From Cupriavidus sp. D384 (lineage in GTDB: Bacteria; Pseudomonadota; Gammaproteobacteria; Burkholderiales; Burkholderiaceae), in NCBI RefSeq assembly GCF_001652915.1, contig NZ_BBQI01000012.1:62001-126000 (forward strand): DNA of 64,000 nt. The letters are read 5' to 3'. The notes under the pieces are model-generated. The model was not told the origin of the DNA, did no database searches, and saw nothing but the letters and a program-made list of their open reading frames with translations. How positions within the stretch are numbered: position 1 is the first letter of the stretch; every line of letters begins with the position of its first letter. Below are positions 44,895-54,451 of the stretch, piece after piece. The position numbers were made by a program, and so were the translations under genes.

Positions 44895-45902
44895 TCAGCT
44901 CGCACCACTCACCAATTTGCCAAGCTGCCGCCACCGAGCGATGTCGTCTTGGACCTGCTTGCGGAATGCCTGTGGTGTGCTCGTAGCCGGCTCCGCATAG
45001 AGCTTCTCTCGCACCTGCGCAGCAACTTCAGGTGATGACGAGACTTTGTTAATTGCTGCGTTCAGCTTTCTTACGGCGTCGTCTGGCATGCCGATCGGGC
45101 CGAGTATCCCGTAATAGGTGTAGGGATCAAGGCCTTCGAACGCTTTCAATCCTGCTTCGGATACGCTCGGGACAACGGGAAGTGCCGGCACTCGCCGGGT
45201 ACCCGTTACCGCCAATGCTCGCACCTTCCCGCTGGTCAGTGCCGTTACTGCGCCTTGGACAGGCGCAATGCCAACTTGCACGGAACCCGTATACATTGCT
45301 TGAACGATATCGGCGTCTGCCTTGTACGGAACGTGCGTCATCATCATTCCGGACACCTTGCTCATGTACTCACCGGCAAGATGACTGGCAGAGCCAATGC
45401 CCGAGGAGCCAAAGTTCAACTGACCAGGATGCTTAGATGCGTACGACACCAGCTCACCCAAAGATTTTGCAGCCACGTCCTTGTTCACGATGATGACACC
45501 CTGAGCCGTCCCCACCAGACCTACAAAGGTGAAGTCCTTTGACGGATCGTAGGGCAAGTCACTTCTTACACCAGGGCTCTGGGACAACGCACTTCCGGTA
45601 CCCATATAGACCGTATACCCATCAGGCGCAGCCGCTTTCAACGACCGGATTGCGACAATCTGACCTGCACCTGGTTTGTTTTCCACCACCACTGGTGCCT
45701 TTAGTTCAATCGCAAGCTTCTGAGCATAGAAGCGCGCGATAGCGTCCGTGGTGCCTCCCGCTGCGAATCCGACCAATAGGCGGATCGGCCTCGACGGATA
45801 GGTGTCGGCTAGCGCAGGTATGCTGATCGAAGCCATTGCCGTAAGCAGCAGCCCTCTGCGCACGGCGAAGACAACGCTCGTTGAATGTTTTGTGGAGTTC
45901 AT
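44895..45902 (-). CDS. Bug family substrate-binding protein
   Basis: A 335-residue receptor with signal sequence GLLLTAMASISIPALADTYP. Bug features: PSRPIRLLVGFAAGGTTDAI, VENKPGAGQIVAIRSLKAAA, DGYTVYMGTGSALSQSPGVR and NFGSSGIGSASHLAGEYMSK. It sits 15 bp from the SDR gene and 89 bp from the next Bug gene. It is different enough from that neighbour to bind another ligand. Confidence 0.92.
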   Translation of the reverse strand: MNSTKHSTSVVFAVRRGLLLTAMASISIPALADTYPSRPIRLLVGFAAGGTTDAIARFYAQKLAIELKAPVVVENKPGAGQIVAIRSLKAAAPDGYTVYMGTGSALSQSPGVRSDLPYDPSKDFTFVGLVGTAQGVIIVNKDVAAKSLGELVSYASKHPGQLNFGSSGIGSASHLAGEYMSKVSGMMMTHVPYKADADIVQAMYTGSVQVGIAPVQGAVTALTSGKVRALAVTGTRRVPALPVVPSVSEAGLKAFEGLDPYTYYGILGPIGMPDDAVRKLNAAINKVSSSPEVAAQVREKLYAEPATSTPQAFRKQVQDDIARWRQLGKLVSGAS

Positions 45903-45991
45903 TGTCCTTCCTCAAGAAACGACGGCCCTACCCGCCCAGACCGATGTATAGCTTCGCCGCACAGCGACGGCATGCGCGGTTATGCAATGAT

Positions 45992-46966
45992 TTACTGTTT
46001 CGGCAGCTTGAGGTCGGTAACAAGCTTGCGTGTCTGGCTGACTTCCTTCGCAAGGAATTCGTTGAACTCAGCTGTGCTCATATGAGGAGTTTCGATCCCC
46101 TCACCGTTGAGGCGTGCTGCCAGTTCCTTGTTGCTCATGGCACTCTTCAATGCTTCTGAGAGCCGTTGAACGATTTCCTTAGGCGTACCAGCCGGAGCAA
46201 CCAGGCCCATCCATGTGTAATAGCTGTAACCGGGCACGCCTTCCTCTGCGAGCGTCGGCACGTTCGGCAACGCCGAAATACGTCCTGTGGAGGTCACAGC
46301 GAGAGCTTTAAGCTTACCCGCCGTAAGATAGCCGCGACTGCTCGAGTAGGCGTCAAAGATCATATTCACTCGCCCACTCATCACATCCGGCATTGCCGGG
46401 CCGTTGCCTTTGTACGGAACATGAAGCAGCTGCAGGCCGGCCTTCTGATTGAATAGGGCAGCCGCGAAATGCGGTGCTGTGCCGACACCGGCGGAGCCAT
46501 ATGACAACGTATTTGGGTGATTCTTCGCCCTGATCACGAAGTCTTTCAGAGTCTTATCCGGTTGCTCGGGTGAGACGACAACCAGAAATGGCGAACGCCC
46601 AACGAATCCGACACCCGTAAAGTCGCGAGTCAAATCATAACCAGGATCTTCTCGGATAACCTGCTGAAAAGCCATGGTTCCTGCGGAGCCTAGGAGCGTG
46701 TACCCGTCCGCCGGCGCCAACTTGGTTACGTTGATACCGATGAGACCGTCTCCACCGGCTCGGTTTTCAATGATGACTGACTGCTTGAGGTTGGCACCCA
46801 TCTCCTTTGCCACAAGACGGATGGTGAAATCAAGCAAACCACCCGGTGCCGTGTTCACCACGATTCGGATCGGCCGGGAGGGGAATGGAACAGCAGCAAA
46901 GCTTGCAGACGAAATTCCAAATGCGATACCGAACACGGTCAAAGCCGTCAACATGGGGCGCTTCAT
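45992..46966 (-). CDS. Bug family substrate-binding protein
   Basis: A 324-residue receptor; signal MLTALTVFGIAFGISSASFA, mature VPFPSRPIRIVVNTAPGGLL, then IENRAGGDGLIGINVTKLAP, DGYTLLGSAGTMAFQQVIRE and YSYYTWMGLVAPAGTPKEIV. It resembles the receptor at 37024 closely in its C-terminal half (YSYYYWLGLFAPAGTPREVV there). Both are next to HIBADH-family genes with extra domains, so the two gene pairs may derive from one ancestral pair. Confidence 0.92.
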   Translation of the reverse strand: MKRPMLTALTVFGIAFGISSASFAAVPFPSRPIRIVVNTAPGGLLDFTIRLVAKEMGANLKQSVIIENRAGGDGLIGINVTKLAPADGYTLLGSAGTMAFQQVIREDPGYDLTRDFTGVGFVGRSPFLVVVSPEQPDKTLKDFVIRAKNHPNTLSYGSAGVGTAPHFAAALFNQKAGLQLLHVPYKGNGPAMPDVMSGRVNMIFDAYSSSRGYLTAGKLKALAVTSTGRISALPNVPTLAEEGVPGYSYYTWMGLVAPAGTPKEIVQRLSEALKSAMSNKELAARLNGEGIETPHMSTAEFNEFLAKEVSQTRKLVTDLKLPKQ

Positions 46967-47039
46967 AATGTCTCCAACATCTTGTTATGGCCATTCATCT
47001 TTGAATGGCTCCTTACCACCAGGTCAAGCTTCGCTAGGA

Positions 47040-48347
47040 CTATTGTGCGAAGCGAACTCCTGAAACGACTTCAATTACACCCGCTACTTCTGACACGTCG
47101 GCTCTCTCGCCCGCATCCACCGCTGCTTGCTCGTACAGGCAACGGATCTGGTTAGCGACAAACATGGGCGCACCAACCTTGCTGCCCATCGCACATGCTT
47201 GGCTCAACTTCTCAGCCACGTCGCCCAGCGACCTAACGGGGCTGTGATCATCGGCGAGGATTGCTGGCAACAAGACGCGCGAAGCCCCACTCCAGCCAGA
47301 ACTCGCATTGATGACGGTCGAAATGTCTTTGAGGCGCAGGCCGTATGCCACACCGAGGGCGGTGCATTCATAGGTGACAAGCTGTCCAAGAGCGAACATT
47401 GCGGCTTCCACCAAGGAGCTCACGGTATTAGCATCGCTCGCCAGCTTAGTCTCGGCACCGCTCGGACCAATGTTGGTGCCGGCCATTCGTCCGATGACGC
47501 CAACCATGTCCTCGAGTTGCGAACCGTTTCCCAGGGTATTGACGCCCACCTGCAGCAATCCACGAACAACGCTAGTGATTGGCATCGGCACACCGACCTC
47601 AATGCCGAGCATCATTGCTTGGGTAATGTCCTTGAGCATGAGCGGCAACCCAAAGCGTGTAGACGCCTTGCCCTCCACCAGCGCCGGCAGCATCTTCTCC
47701 GTGACCTGGCTGCGTCCAAGACGGCTTTCGTTTACATCGATCGTGATGCGCTCCAAAGGGAGGCCGGCCTTGATGCCCATCGCCACGATCTCTAGCATGC
47801 CCATACGGCACGCACCATTCATGGCGTTGTTGACCATCTTCATCGCTTGACCATCGCCAATCCGGCTGCCACAACGGTAGATCGTGCCCGCCATGGTCTC
47901 CAGCAACGGGAGCGCCCTGTCGTAGAGCTCGTCCGATCCAGCGACCATCAGCGTCGCACTGCCGTTAGCGACAATCTGAGGACTCGCGGAGACCGCCGCA
48001 TCCATCATCTGGACGCCGATTTCGGAAAGAAGTGAAGCGATCTGCCGAGTTTCTGCGGGAATCCCACTAGTCTGGTCGATGACCAGCTTCCCTGCCGACA
48101 AACCCGCCGCAAGCCCATCCGGGCCGGACACCAGTTGAAGCACATCTGAGCTACGCGGCAAGCAGACAATGACAACATCACACTGCTTACCGAGGTCAGC
48201 GGCGGACGTGGCCACCTTTGCACCGAGCGCGCTGAATGTCTCAAGCGCCTGCGGGTTCAGGTCCCAGACATGCAGTTCGTGCTTACCAACAAAGCGACGT
48301 GCAAGTTCGCCACCGAGGGCGCCCAATCCAACGTATCCAACCTTCAT
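47040..48347 (-). CDS. HIBADH-family protein with domain order 2-11-11
   Basis: A 435-residue protein that begins with a normal Rossmann domain (MKVGYVGLGALGGELARRFV; VIDQTSGIPAETRQI; MMDAAVSASPQIVANGSATL) and a normal NAD_binding_11 domain with the catalytic Lys in GDGQAMKMVNNAMNGACRMG. From about residue 300 a second NAD_binding_11-like domain follows (SSLVEAAMFALGQLVTYECT, GVAYGLRLKDISTVINASSG) without a Rossmann domain of its own and without the Lys. Ordinary family members stop near residue 295. It lies between a Bug gene and tcuB. Likely an NAD-dependent beta-hydroxyacid dehydrogenase. Confidence 0.87.
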   Translation of the reverse strand: MKVGYVGLGALGGELARRFVGKHELHVWDLNPQALETFSALGAKVATSAADLGKQCDVVIVCLPRSSDVLQLVSGPDGLAAGLSAGKLVIDQTSGIPAETRQIASLLSEIGVQMMDAAVSASPQIVANGSATLMVAGSDELYDRALPLLETMAGTIYRCGSRIGDGQAMKMVNNAMNGACRMGMLEIVAMGIKAGLPLERITIDVNESRLGRSQVTEKMLPALVEGKASTRFGLPLMLKDITQAMMLGIEVGVPMPITSVVRGLLQVGVNTLGNGSQLEDMVGVIGRMAGTNIGPSGAETKLASDANTVSSLVEAAMFALGQLVTYECTALGVAYGLRLKDISTVINASSGWSGASRVLLPAILADDHSPVRSLGDVAEKLSQACAMGSKVGAPMFVANQIRCLYEQAAVDAGERADVSEVAGVIEVVSGVRFAQ

Positions 48348-48417
48348 CTGTGTCTCCAGTTATGTTTGATCTCGTTACCCGAGGGCAACCGCCCCGTCCT
48401 CGGCTGAGCGCCTCGCG

Positions 48418-49617
48418 CTATTCACTACCGAGCTTCAGGGTGTTTGCCTGCCGCTTTTCCAGGGCAGACTTCAGCAGCGCCGCCGTACGGAAAATGCCGT
48501 GCGCAAATTTCCCGTAGGGAAGCGTCGCAAAGAGCGCCATAACGATACCGAGGTGGACCGAAAGCAGCGTGGGCATGGATCCAGACTCACGGAAAGCAAG
48601 CAACGCCAGGCCAGAGACGCTTGTCAGTAGCAACAAAAGAATGAAAGCAATATCCATCGGCTTCTGTCTGCGGTCGGTTCGATTCGGGTCTCGGCGGACG
48701 TTCAGCCAAAGCAGCCCGATCGGTCCGACGACCAAACCCACGCCTCCCGCCGTACCAAGCAGAACCGGGGCACTCAATAATGGATAGGGTGCATGCAGGC
48801 CCAGTACATAGTGGTACAGCGTTGCGACGGCCGTGGCCGCGAAACAAAGCATGAACCCGTAGAAGGTAAAGTGGTGGAAGCGCCGGCGCCACAGCGTGAA
48901 CTTATCATCGGCGTCGTTACAACCCGCCCCGTGACCACCATCGAGATACTTCAGCGTAAGTACGTTCGCCGTAGCCTCGGCAACAGCACTGGCGCCAAGG
49001 CCATTCACCGACAGCGCACGCCAGAATCGCGATACACCGATACCCAGCGCGAGCACCGAGAATCCGGCGACGGCGCCAAACATGGCAGCCAGAAGGTTAT
49101 GCGGAAAAATTGCGTAGAAGTTTGCCGAAAGACCCTCCTGCGTGAGCACACCATTGGTCACCAGCATGGCCAGAGTCAAGAAGAGCGCCAATCCGGTCGA
49201 CAGTGCAAACGCAACGGTCTTGCCGTTGTTTCGGTACAAACGACCGAACGCCGACGGCCACGCGTATTCGGTGTAGGTCTGCAAGCGTACACGTGCCATC
49301 GCCTGCGGCACATTCACTGCGAAGTCGTGCGGAGGAGCGTACTGACAGGCGTGATAGCAAGCGCCGCAATTGTGGCAAAGGTTCGCCAGATAGTTGACAT
49401 CTGCCTTCTGAAACTCGAGACGTCGTGTCATTGCCGGGAACACGGCGCAGAAACCTTCGCAATACCTGCAGGCATTACAGATCTGCATTTGCCGAGCCAC
49501 CTCAGTTTCGTCGTCCGTAAGCGGCAGCACTGCGATCTGCCGCAGTTTGTCAGAAGCAGAGTTAGAGCGCTCTGCTAGCGACTCGGCTTCTTTCACCAAC
49601 AAATTCAAGTCATGCAT
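48418..49617 (-). CDS. tcuB: Tricarballylate utilization 4Fe-4S membrane protein TcuB
   Basis: A 399-residue membrane protein started at ATG 49617 ([20 protein letters not shown]). The N-terminal part has two iron-sulfur motifs, [16 protein letters not shown] and [20 protein letters not shown]; the rest has about six hydrophobic segments ([40 protein letters not shown] and others) with His that could bind haem or quinone. This is TcuB/CitB, which re-oxidises the FAD of TcuA and passes electrons to the quinone pool. It overlaps tcuA by eight bases. Confidence 0.92.
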   Translation of the reverse strand: MHDLNLLVKEAESLAERSNSASDKLRQIAVLPLTDDETEVARQMQICNACRYCEGFCAVFPAMTRRLEFQKADVNYLANLCHNCGACYHACQYAPPHDFAVNVPQAMARVRLQTYTEYAWPSAFGRLYRNNGKTVAFALSTGLALFLTLAMLVTNGVLTQEGLSANFYAIFPHNLLAAMFGAVAGFSVLALGIGVSRFWRALSVNGLGASAVAEATANVLTLKYLDGGHGAGCNDADDKFTLWRRRFHHFTFYGFMLCFAATAVATLYHYVLGLHAPYPLLSAPVLLGTAGGVGLVVGPIGLLWLNVRRDPNRTDRRQKPMDIAFILLLLLTSVSGLALLAFRESGSMPTLLSVHLGIVMALFATLPYGKFAHGIFRTAALLKSALEKRQANTLKLGSE

Positions 49618-51013
49618 AGCTTTCCACCCGCTCGTTCTTGGCCGCTCGTGCTGCCTGAGTTCCTGCAATTCGACCAAAGGCGGTGCCAATCGACATCCCA
49701 ACGCCAGCCGTATATCCTTGTCCAAGGACATTTCCGGCCATCATCTCGCCGGCGACGAAAAGGTTATCGCTGGGGGATCCTCCAAAGTGGACTTGGGCCC
49801 GGTCGTTTACCTTAAGTCCGAGATAAGTGAACGTGATGCCAGGCCGCAGTGCGTAACCGAAGTACGGCGGTTTGTTGATAGGCAGCGCCCAATGCGTCTT
49901 GGGCGGGTTCACACCCTCCGTGTGGCAATCATCAAGGGCGGTATGATCGAACGTCCCGACCTGGCATCCTGCGTTATACGTTTCAACGGTGTCGACAAAC
50001 GCCTGGACGGGCACACCCAGTTTCCGAGCCAGCTCGTCCAAGGTGTTCGCTTTCTGGCCAGGGAAAACCGGAGGCATGAATCGACCAACGGCCTTGCTGT
50101 CAATAATCGAATAGCCGATCTGATTGGGCTGTTGGGCAACCAGACGCCCCCAAATCGCATAGCGTTTCGGCCAAAAGTCCTCGCCTTCGTCGTAGAAACG
50201 TTCCGCATTCTGATTCACGACGATACCCAACGACACACAGTCGATGCGGGTGCAGATACCACCGTCGTATAGCGGTGCTCTGGCGTCGATTGCTACACAA
50301 TGGGATTGCGACGGGTCGCCAATAGAATCAGCACCGGATTCGATCATGTGCTTTAGCAGGACGCCCTGATTGAAGCGCGTGCCGCGGATAAGGAAATTGT
50401 CCGCTGGCCACTCGCCTCGCTCATTCTGCCCCCAAGCTTCCCGCAACCATTCTCGGTTCGACTCAAACCCACCCGCAGCAAGGACACAGGTCTTCGCGGT
50501 GAAGCGCTCACGTTCGCCGACAGCTGCGACAAACCGTGCCCCGTCCATTTCGATAGCGTGGATCGGAGTGTTGTAGCGAATTTTCACGCCCAGCGCCTCC
50601 GCACTACGGTAGTACGCGTTGACAAGAGCCTTGCCACCACCCATGAAGAATGCATTGGTTCGGGCCACATGAAGTGCGCCCGACAGCGGCGGTTGAAAAT
50701 GCACGCCATGCTTTCTCATCCAGGGTCGGCAAGTCGAAGATGCTCGAATCACAAGCCGAGCGAGCTTCTCGTCTGTCCTTCCGCCAGTCACCTTGAGCAG
50801 GTCTTGCCAATACTCTTCTTCCGGGTAGGCGTCTACTAGTACGTCCTGCGGAGCATCGTGCATGCATCGCAGGTTTCTCGTGTGCTGCGAGTTTCCGCCA
50901 CGCCATTCGCGCGGCGACGCTTCCAGCAACAAAACGGAGGCACCCGCCTCGCGGGCCATCAGGGCCGCGCACAACGCTGCATTGCCTCCGCCTAGGATCA
51001 GTACGTCAACCAT
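49610..51013 (-). CDS. tcuA: FAD-dependent tricarballylate dehydrogenase TcuA
   Basis: A 467-residue flavoprotein of the fumarate reductase/succinate dehydrogenase family. FAD loop [20 protein letters not shown] at the N-terminus, then [40 protein letters not shown], and the C-terminal FAD segment [20 protein letters not shown]. This is TcuA, which oxidises tricarballylate to cis-aconitate in Salmonella; in beta-proteobacteria homologues may take related tricarboxylates. With the PrpD-family enzyme and Bug receptors nearby, a tricarboxylate or methylcitrate-like substrate is likely. Behind the LysR gene by 72 bp. Confidence 0.92.
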   Translation of the reverse strand: MVDVLILGGGNAALCAALMAREAGASVLLLEASPREWRGGNSQHTRNLRCMHDAPQDVLVDAYPEEEYWQDLLKVTGGRTDEKLARLVIRASSTCRPWMRKHGVHFQPPLSGALHVARTNAFFMGGGKALVNAYYRSAEALGVKIRYNTPIHAIEMDGARFVAAVGERERFTAKTCVLAAGGFESNREWLREAWGQNERGEWPADNFLIRGTRFNQGVLLKHMIESGADSIGDPSQSHCVAIDARAPLYDGGICTRIDCVSLGIVVNQNAERFYDEGEDFWPKRYAIWGRLVAQQPNQIGYSIIDSKAVGRFMPPVFPGQKANTLDELARKLGVPVQAFVDTVETYNAGCQVGTFDHTALDDCHTEGVNPPKTHWALPINKPPYFGYALRPGITFTYLGLKVNDRAQVHFGGSPSDNLFVAGEMMAGNVLGQGYTAGVGMSIGTAFGRIAGTQAARAAKNERVESYA

Positions 51014-51083
51014 CTATGTCTCCTTGAGGTTCCGACTATATGGGCTACGCCGGACCTCCGCCATCCTCTGTTCGCAAACAGTC

Positions 51084-51100
51084 CTTCATGAAACATGAAG
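51084..51100. promoter_or_regulatory. Palindrome at the LysR/tcuA junction
   Basis: CTTCATGAAACATGAAG has perfect 7-base arms around AAA. It lies at the very end of the LysR coding sequence, 71 bp before the tcuA start, so it can be an operator for the tcu genes or a weak attenuator. No T-run follows, which favours an operator. Confidence 0.4.
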
Positions 51101-52105
51101 ACTTTGCTCGGACGCGGTCTGGTTGACTGTGCTGCTCTCCGTATTCGATTGATAAATGTCCAACTCTGGACAGTGCTTCCCTGCTTCGGCAAGCGTTGCA
51201 CCTGGCCAACGCCCCTCGATCACGGTGCTTCGGATGACATCAGCCAGGACAATGCGAGTTGCAAGCGCGGCTGGCGACAATTCATCTTCACTGAGACTGA
51301 TGAGAGTGTTTTCCCTTTGCGCCGCATCATCATCGAACTGCACGCTGCTCAGTTCATCGTGAATTTCTGGCGCCAGGACCGACCCCGGCTGGATCGTCAC
51401 CCCCAAGCCAGCTCGCACTGCGCGCATGAGTAGACTCAGTCCATCAATCTCGGCGACGACGTTTGGCTCCGCCTTGGCGTGCTCGAAACATCGTGTAAGC
51501 AGCGATCGCAGCCCGTGAGAACCACTTGGAAGAATGAGCGGAAGCGCCGCAGCCTGGCTGATGTTGGCGTTTTCCCCCAAGGGGATGCCGAGCATATCTG
51601 GCAAGCCAATCAAGAAAAGCCTCTCCTTCAGAAGCCGAAGTCTGCTCCATCGCTGCGATGGTTCCTCGCGAAACAGGACGGCCAAGTCGATCTGGCGGGC
51701 ACTCAGCATAGTCGACAGATAGCCGGAGAGACTTTCAACAATGCGGACTTTCACGTCCGGGTAACGGCTTCGCATTGCCTGCATGAATCGCACGCCGATG
51801 ATTCCGGCAGTGCTTTGAGCGAGGCCCACGCTTACGTATCCCGTGAGCCGAGCATGCCTAGCGGCGGAGGCTGCGGCATCGGCGTGTCGCAACGCAAGTT
51901 GGGCCTGACGCCAGAATGCCAGGCCGGCGTCAGTAGGCACCACGCCAGTCGAAGTTCTTTGCAACAGGCGAGTGCAAAGCTCACCCTCGAGGCGGCTAAT
52001 CTGCTGACTGAGGGCCGATGTCACGAGGCCGAGCTCCAGGGCTGCTTTCCCCATGCTTCGGTGCTCGATCACGCTGACGAAGTAGCGCAGTTGTCTGAGT
52101 TCCAT
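51086..52105 (-). CDS. LysR family transcriptional regulator, linked to tcuAB
   Basis: A 339-residue LysR protein: MELRQLRYFVSVIEHRSMGK, HTH AALELGLVTSALSQQISRLE, RTSTGVVPTDAGLAFWRQAQ, and effector-domain LSARQIDLAVLFREEPSQRW. This Nac/TcuR-like clade is often found immediately upstream of tcuA, on the same strand, as here. It would activate tcuAB in response to the substrate; this is inference from position. The C-terminal 25 residues are a polar extension without homology to the effector domain. Confidence 0.9.
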   Translation of the reverse strand: MELRQLRYFVSVIEHRSMGKAALELGLVTSALSQQISRLEGELCTRLLQRTSTGVVPTDAGLAFWRQAQLALRHADAAASAARHARLTGYVSVGLAQSTAGIIGVRFMQAMRSRYPDVKVRIVESLSGYLSTMLSARQIDLAVLFREEPSQRWSRLRLLKERLFLIGLPDMLGIPLGENANISQAAALPLILPSGSHGLRSLLTRCFEHAKAEPNVVAEIDGLSLLMRAVRAGLGVTIQPGSVLAPEIHDELSSVQFDDDAAQRENTLISLSEDELSPAALATRIVLADVIRSTVIEGRWPGATLAEAGKHCPELDIYQSNTESSTVNQTASEQSLHVS

Positions 52106-52114
52106 CTCTTCTCG

Positions 52115-52366
52115 CTATGCGACTGCCTCAGCATCCAAAAGAGCTGCTTGTACGCGGCTCGGCGCTGGAGGAAAGACTCTCCATGCTCCGTCCCCGTGTC
52201 GAAAGAACCAGATGGAATGTAGTTCTGAGGCCCTTTCGAATTGAACTTCGACACATCCCGTTCCTTGGACTGGATGACGAGCTCGAATGACGCGAGTCGC
52301 CGCGGGGTCGCCGCCTCCAATCCACTTGTCGAAGAGAGATCTCAGCGAGGTTGAAGCATCTTTCAT
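52115..52366 (-). CDS. Small hypothetical protein
   Basis: An 83-residue frame from ATG 52366 (MKDASTSLRSLFDKWIGGGD) to a stop at 52115, nine bases before the LysR start. The sequence ATRVIRARHPVQGTGCVEVQ and LHSIWFFRHGDGAWRVFPPA looks like a small alpha/beta protein, but no family was recognised. It fits in the minus-strand row rubredoxin, this gene, LysR, which supports it being real. The ribosome binding site is weak. Confidence 0.45.
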   Translation of the reverse strand: MKDASTSLRSLFDKWIGGGDPAATRVIRARHPVQGTGCVEVQFERASELHSIWFFRHGDGAWRVFPPAPSRVQAALLDAEAVA

Positions 52367-52429
52367 CCTGTTGCTCCAATGGCAAGCCATGCGCGCACCT
52401 TCATCTACGCATTGCTTGCGGTACACACT

Positions 52430-52636
52430 TTAGATTTCCACCATCTCGAAATCGCTCTTCCCAACGGCGCACTCCGGGCATCGCCAATCATCGGGAATGT
52501 CTTTCCAACGCGTGCCGGCGGGAATGCCATCAGCGGGCATACCCTCAGCTTCGTCGTACACGAATCCACACAGCGCGCATTGCCAAATTTTGAATGCTTC
52601 TCCAGCTTCAGTCGAAACCGCCTGAACGTCTTCCAC
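52430..52636 (-). CDS. Rubredoxin
   Basis: A 68-residue rubredoxin. The iron is bound by the two pairs in [20 protein letters not shown] and [18 protein letters not shown] (CxxC twice). GTG 52636 is chosen because AAGGAGAG stands five bases before it; the first 14 residues ([15 protein letters not shown]) are a short extension over the minimal protein. Rubredoxins pass single electrons to oxygenases or oxidases. No rubredoxin-dependent hydroxylase is in the window, so its partner is unknown. Confidence 0.88.
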   Translation of the reverse strand: MEDVQAVSTEAGEAFKIWQCALCGFVYDEAEGMPADGIPAGTRWKDIPDDWRCPECAVGKSDFEMVEI

Positions 52637-52760
52637 AACAACTCTCCTTGACTTCGATATCGAGACAACCCTCAACGCCAGGATGGCCGCTGCGCCTCGA
52701 CAAACACTCGGTGCCGCACTGCGCACCGCATTGAAAACCCACAGCACACCCACAGTTCCG

Positions 52761-52810
52761 ATGCTATCATGCGTTCTAGTAGCTAGCATAGATTCCACTG
52801 AATGGAACCG
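52761..52810 (+). promoter_or_regulatory. Promoter/operator of the thiolase operon (IclR-site candidate)
   Basis: ATTCCACTGAATGGAACCG (52792-52810) contains the perfect palindrome TTCCA-CTGAA-TGGAA. Exactly 31 bp before it stands ATGCTATCAT (52761-52770), whose TATCAT could be a -10 box. The same two elements with the same spacing occur before the CapA-like gene (55631-55680). The start codon of the thiolase gene is 39 bp further. The regulator is probably the IclR protein at 57698. Confidence 0.6.
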
Positions 52811-52848
52811 CAAGGCGATTTTTCGTGAAGTGTTGAGGAGGACAAAAA

Positions 52849-54018
52849 ATGAGTGTCAGAGGTAAAGCTTGTATCGTCGGCGCATACGAGCACCCCTTGC
52901 GCAAAGCGCCGTTGCACTCGGTGGCGCAGTTGCATGCCGAGGTAGCAAAAGGCGCGATCGAAGACGCGGGGCTCACACGCGAAGACATTGATGGGTACTT
53001 TTGCGCCGGAGACGCCCCCGGTGCCAATGTCTGGTCGATGGCCAATTACCTAAACCTGAACAAGCTTCGCCATGTTGACTCGACGGATATGGGCGGTTGT
53101 TCATACTTGGCGCATGTGGCACACGCAGCAGAAGCCATTGCGGCTGGAAAGTGCAATGTCGCGCTCATCACGCTTGCGGGACGACCGAATTCGGAAGGGA
53201 TTTCGGGTACGCAGGTTCGCGTACGCGGAGTCAACATGCCCGAGGCGCCATTCGAGATGCCTTACAACCCCGTGACACTTAACCTTTATGCAATGTGCGC
53301 AATGCTACATATGCATAAGTACGGCACGACGAGCGAGCAACTAGCGTGGGTAAAGGTCGCGGCTTCCCACCATGCCCAGCACAACTCGAACGCGATGCTG
53401 CGCAATGTGGTGACGGTTGACGAAGTGCTCGCGTCTCCACTTATCGCGGACCCCCTGCACCGACTTGATTCTTGCGTCGTCAGTGATGGCGGGGGCGCGA
53501 TCATCGTGGCGCGCCCGGAGATCGCCAGATCGCTGAACCGACCGCTCGTCAAGGTGATTGGTAGCGCTGAGACGACCAAGCATCAAATGGGCGGAGAGAT
53601 CGACCTGACTTACACCGGCGCCGCATGGACGGGTCCGCGGGCGTTCGAGGAGGCAGGCGTCCGGCCTTCGGATATTCAGTACGCCTCCATCTACGACAGT
53701 TTCACCATCACCGTGGTCCTGCAGCTCGAAGACCTGGGCTTCTGCGAAAAGGGAACCGGCGGTCGATTCGTGGCGGACGGGAACTTGATATTCGGCGTCG
53801 GGAAGCTGCCCTTCAACACAGACGGCGGCGGCCTGTGCAACAACCATCCGGCGAATCGGGGGGGCATCACCAAGATCATCGAAGCCGTTCGTCAGCTTCG
53901 GGGCGAAGCACACCCAAGCGTGCAGGTTCCCGATTGCAAGCTTGCCCTGGCGACCGGCATCGGCGGCGCCATCGGTTCCCGCCACGGCGCCGCAACGCTC
54001 ATCCTCGAACGGGAGTAA
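52849..54018 (+). CDS. Thiolase-like protein (SCP-x/lipid-transfer type)
   Basis: A 389-residue thiolase-superfamily protein; ATG 52849 follows TGAGGAGGACAAAAA. The N-terminal half has [20 protein letters not shown] in the place of the nucleophile segment, keeping a Cys, while many relatives have Ser there. The C-terminal half has [20 protein letters not shown] in place of the GHPxGATG box, so the classical thiolase His motif is altered. Such proteins pair with DUF35 proteins (next gene, four bases on) and, as in the steroid-degrading Ltp2/ChsH2 pair, can be retro-aldolases or acyl transferases instead of thiolases. The substrate is unknown. Confidence 0.88.
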   Translation: MSVRGKACIVGAYEHPLRKAPLHSVAQLHAEVAKGAIEDAGLTREDIDGYFCAGDAPGANVWSMANYLNLNKLRHVDSTDMGGCSYLAHVAHAAEAIAAGKCNVALITLAGRPNSEGISGTQVRVRGVNMPEAPFEMPYNPVTLNLYAMCAMLHMHKYGTTSEQLAWVKVAASHHAQHNSNAMLRNVVTVDEVLASPLIADPLHRLDSCVVSDGGGAIIVARPEIARSLNRPLVKVIGSAETTKHQMGGEIDLTYTGAAWTGPRAFEEAGVRPSDIQYASIYDSFTITVVLQLEDLGFCEKGTGGRFVADGNLIFGVGKLPFNTDGGGLCNNHPANRGGITKIIEAVRQLRGEAHPSVQVPDCKLALATGIGGAIGSRHGAATLILERE

Positions 54019-54022
54019 ACGA

Positions 54023-54451
54023 ATGCCGACTATCCCCGCAGAACGCAAAATTTCCGACCCGGCCCTGAATCCGGGCGACGAACCATATTTCCAAGCAGCC
54101 GCCGACGGTGCACTGCTCGTCAAGACGTGCAACAGCTGCGGCAAGGTTCACCACTACCCGCGCGCGATCTGCCCGTTCTGCTGGAGCACCGATCTCAAGT
54201 GGACGCAAGCAAGCGGAAAAGGACAGATCTACACCTATAGCGTGACTCGCCGCGGCGCTGGCGCGCCCTACTGCATTGCCTACGTCACCCTTGACGAGGG
54301 CCCCACATTGATGACCAACATTGTGGACACAGATCTGGACGAGGTGAAGATCGGTCAGCGCGTCGACGTTGTCTTCAAACGGTCGGAGAATGGCACGGCC
54401 GTTCCAATGTTTACGCCTTCCGCTGGCAGCACCCGAGAGGAGTCGGCATGA
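54023..54451 (+). CDS. DUF35 (Zn-ribbon/OB-fold) protein
   Basis: A 142-residue protein started at ATG 54023. The N-terminal rubredoxin-like Zn ribbon is KTCNSCGKVHHYPRAICPFC (CxxC...CxxC), followed by the OB-fold ASGKGQIYTYSVTRRGAGAP, YCIAYVTLDEGPTLMTNIVD and KIGQRVDVVFKRSENG. DUF35 proteins bind acyl-CoA and form complexes with thiolase-like enzymes. Its place four bases after the thiolase-like gene supports such a complex. It overlaps the next gene by four bases. Confidence 0.9.
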   Translation: MPTIPAERKISDPALNPGDEPYFQAAADGALLVKTCNSCGKVHHYPRAICPFCWSTDLKWTQASGKGQIYTYSVTRRGAGAPYCIAYVTLDEGPTLMTNIVDTDLDEVKIGQRVDVVFKRSENGTAVPMFTPSAGSTREESA

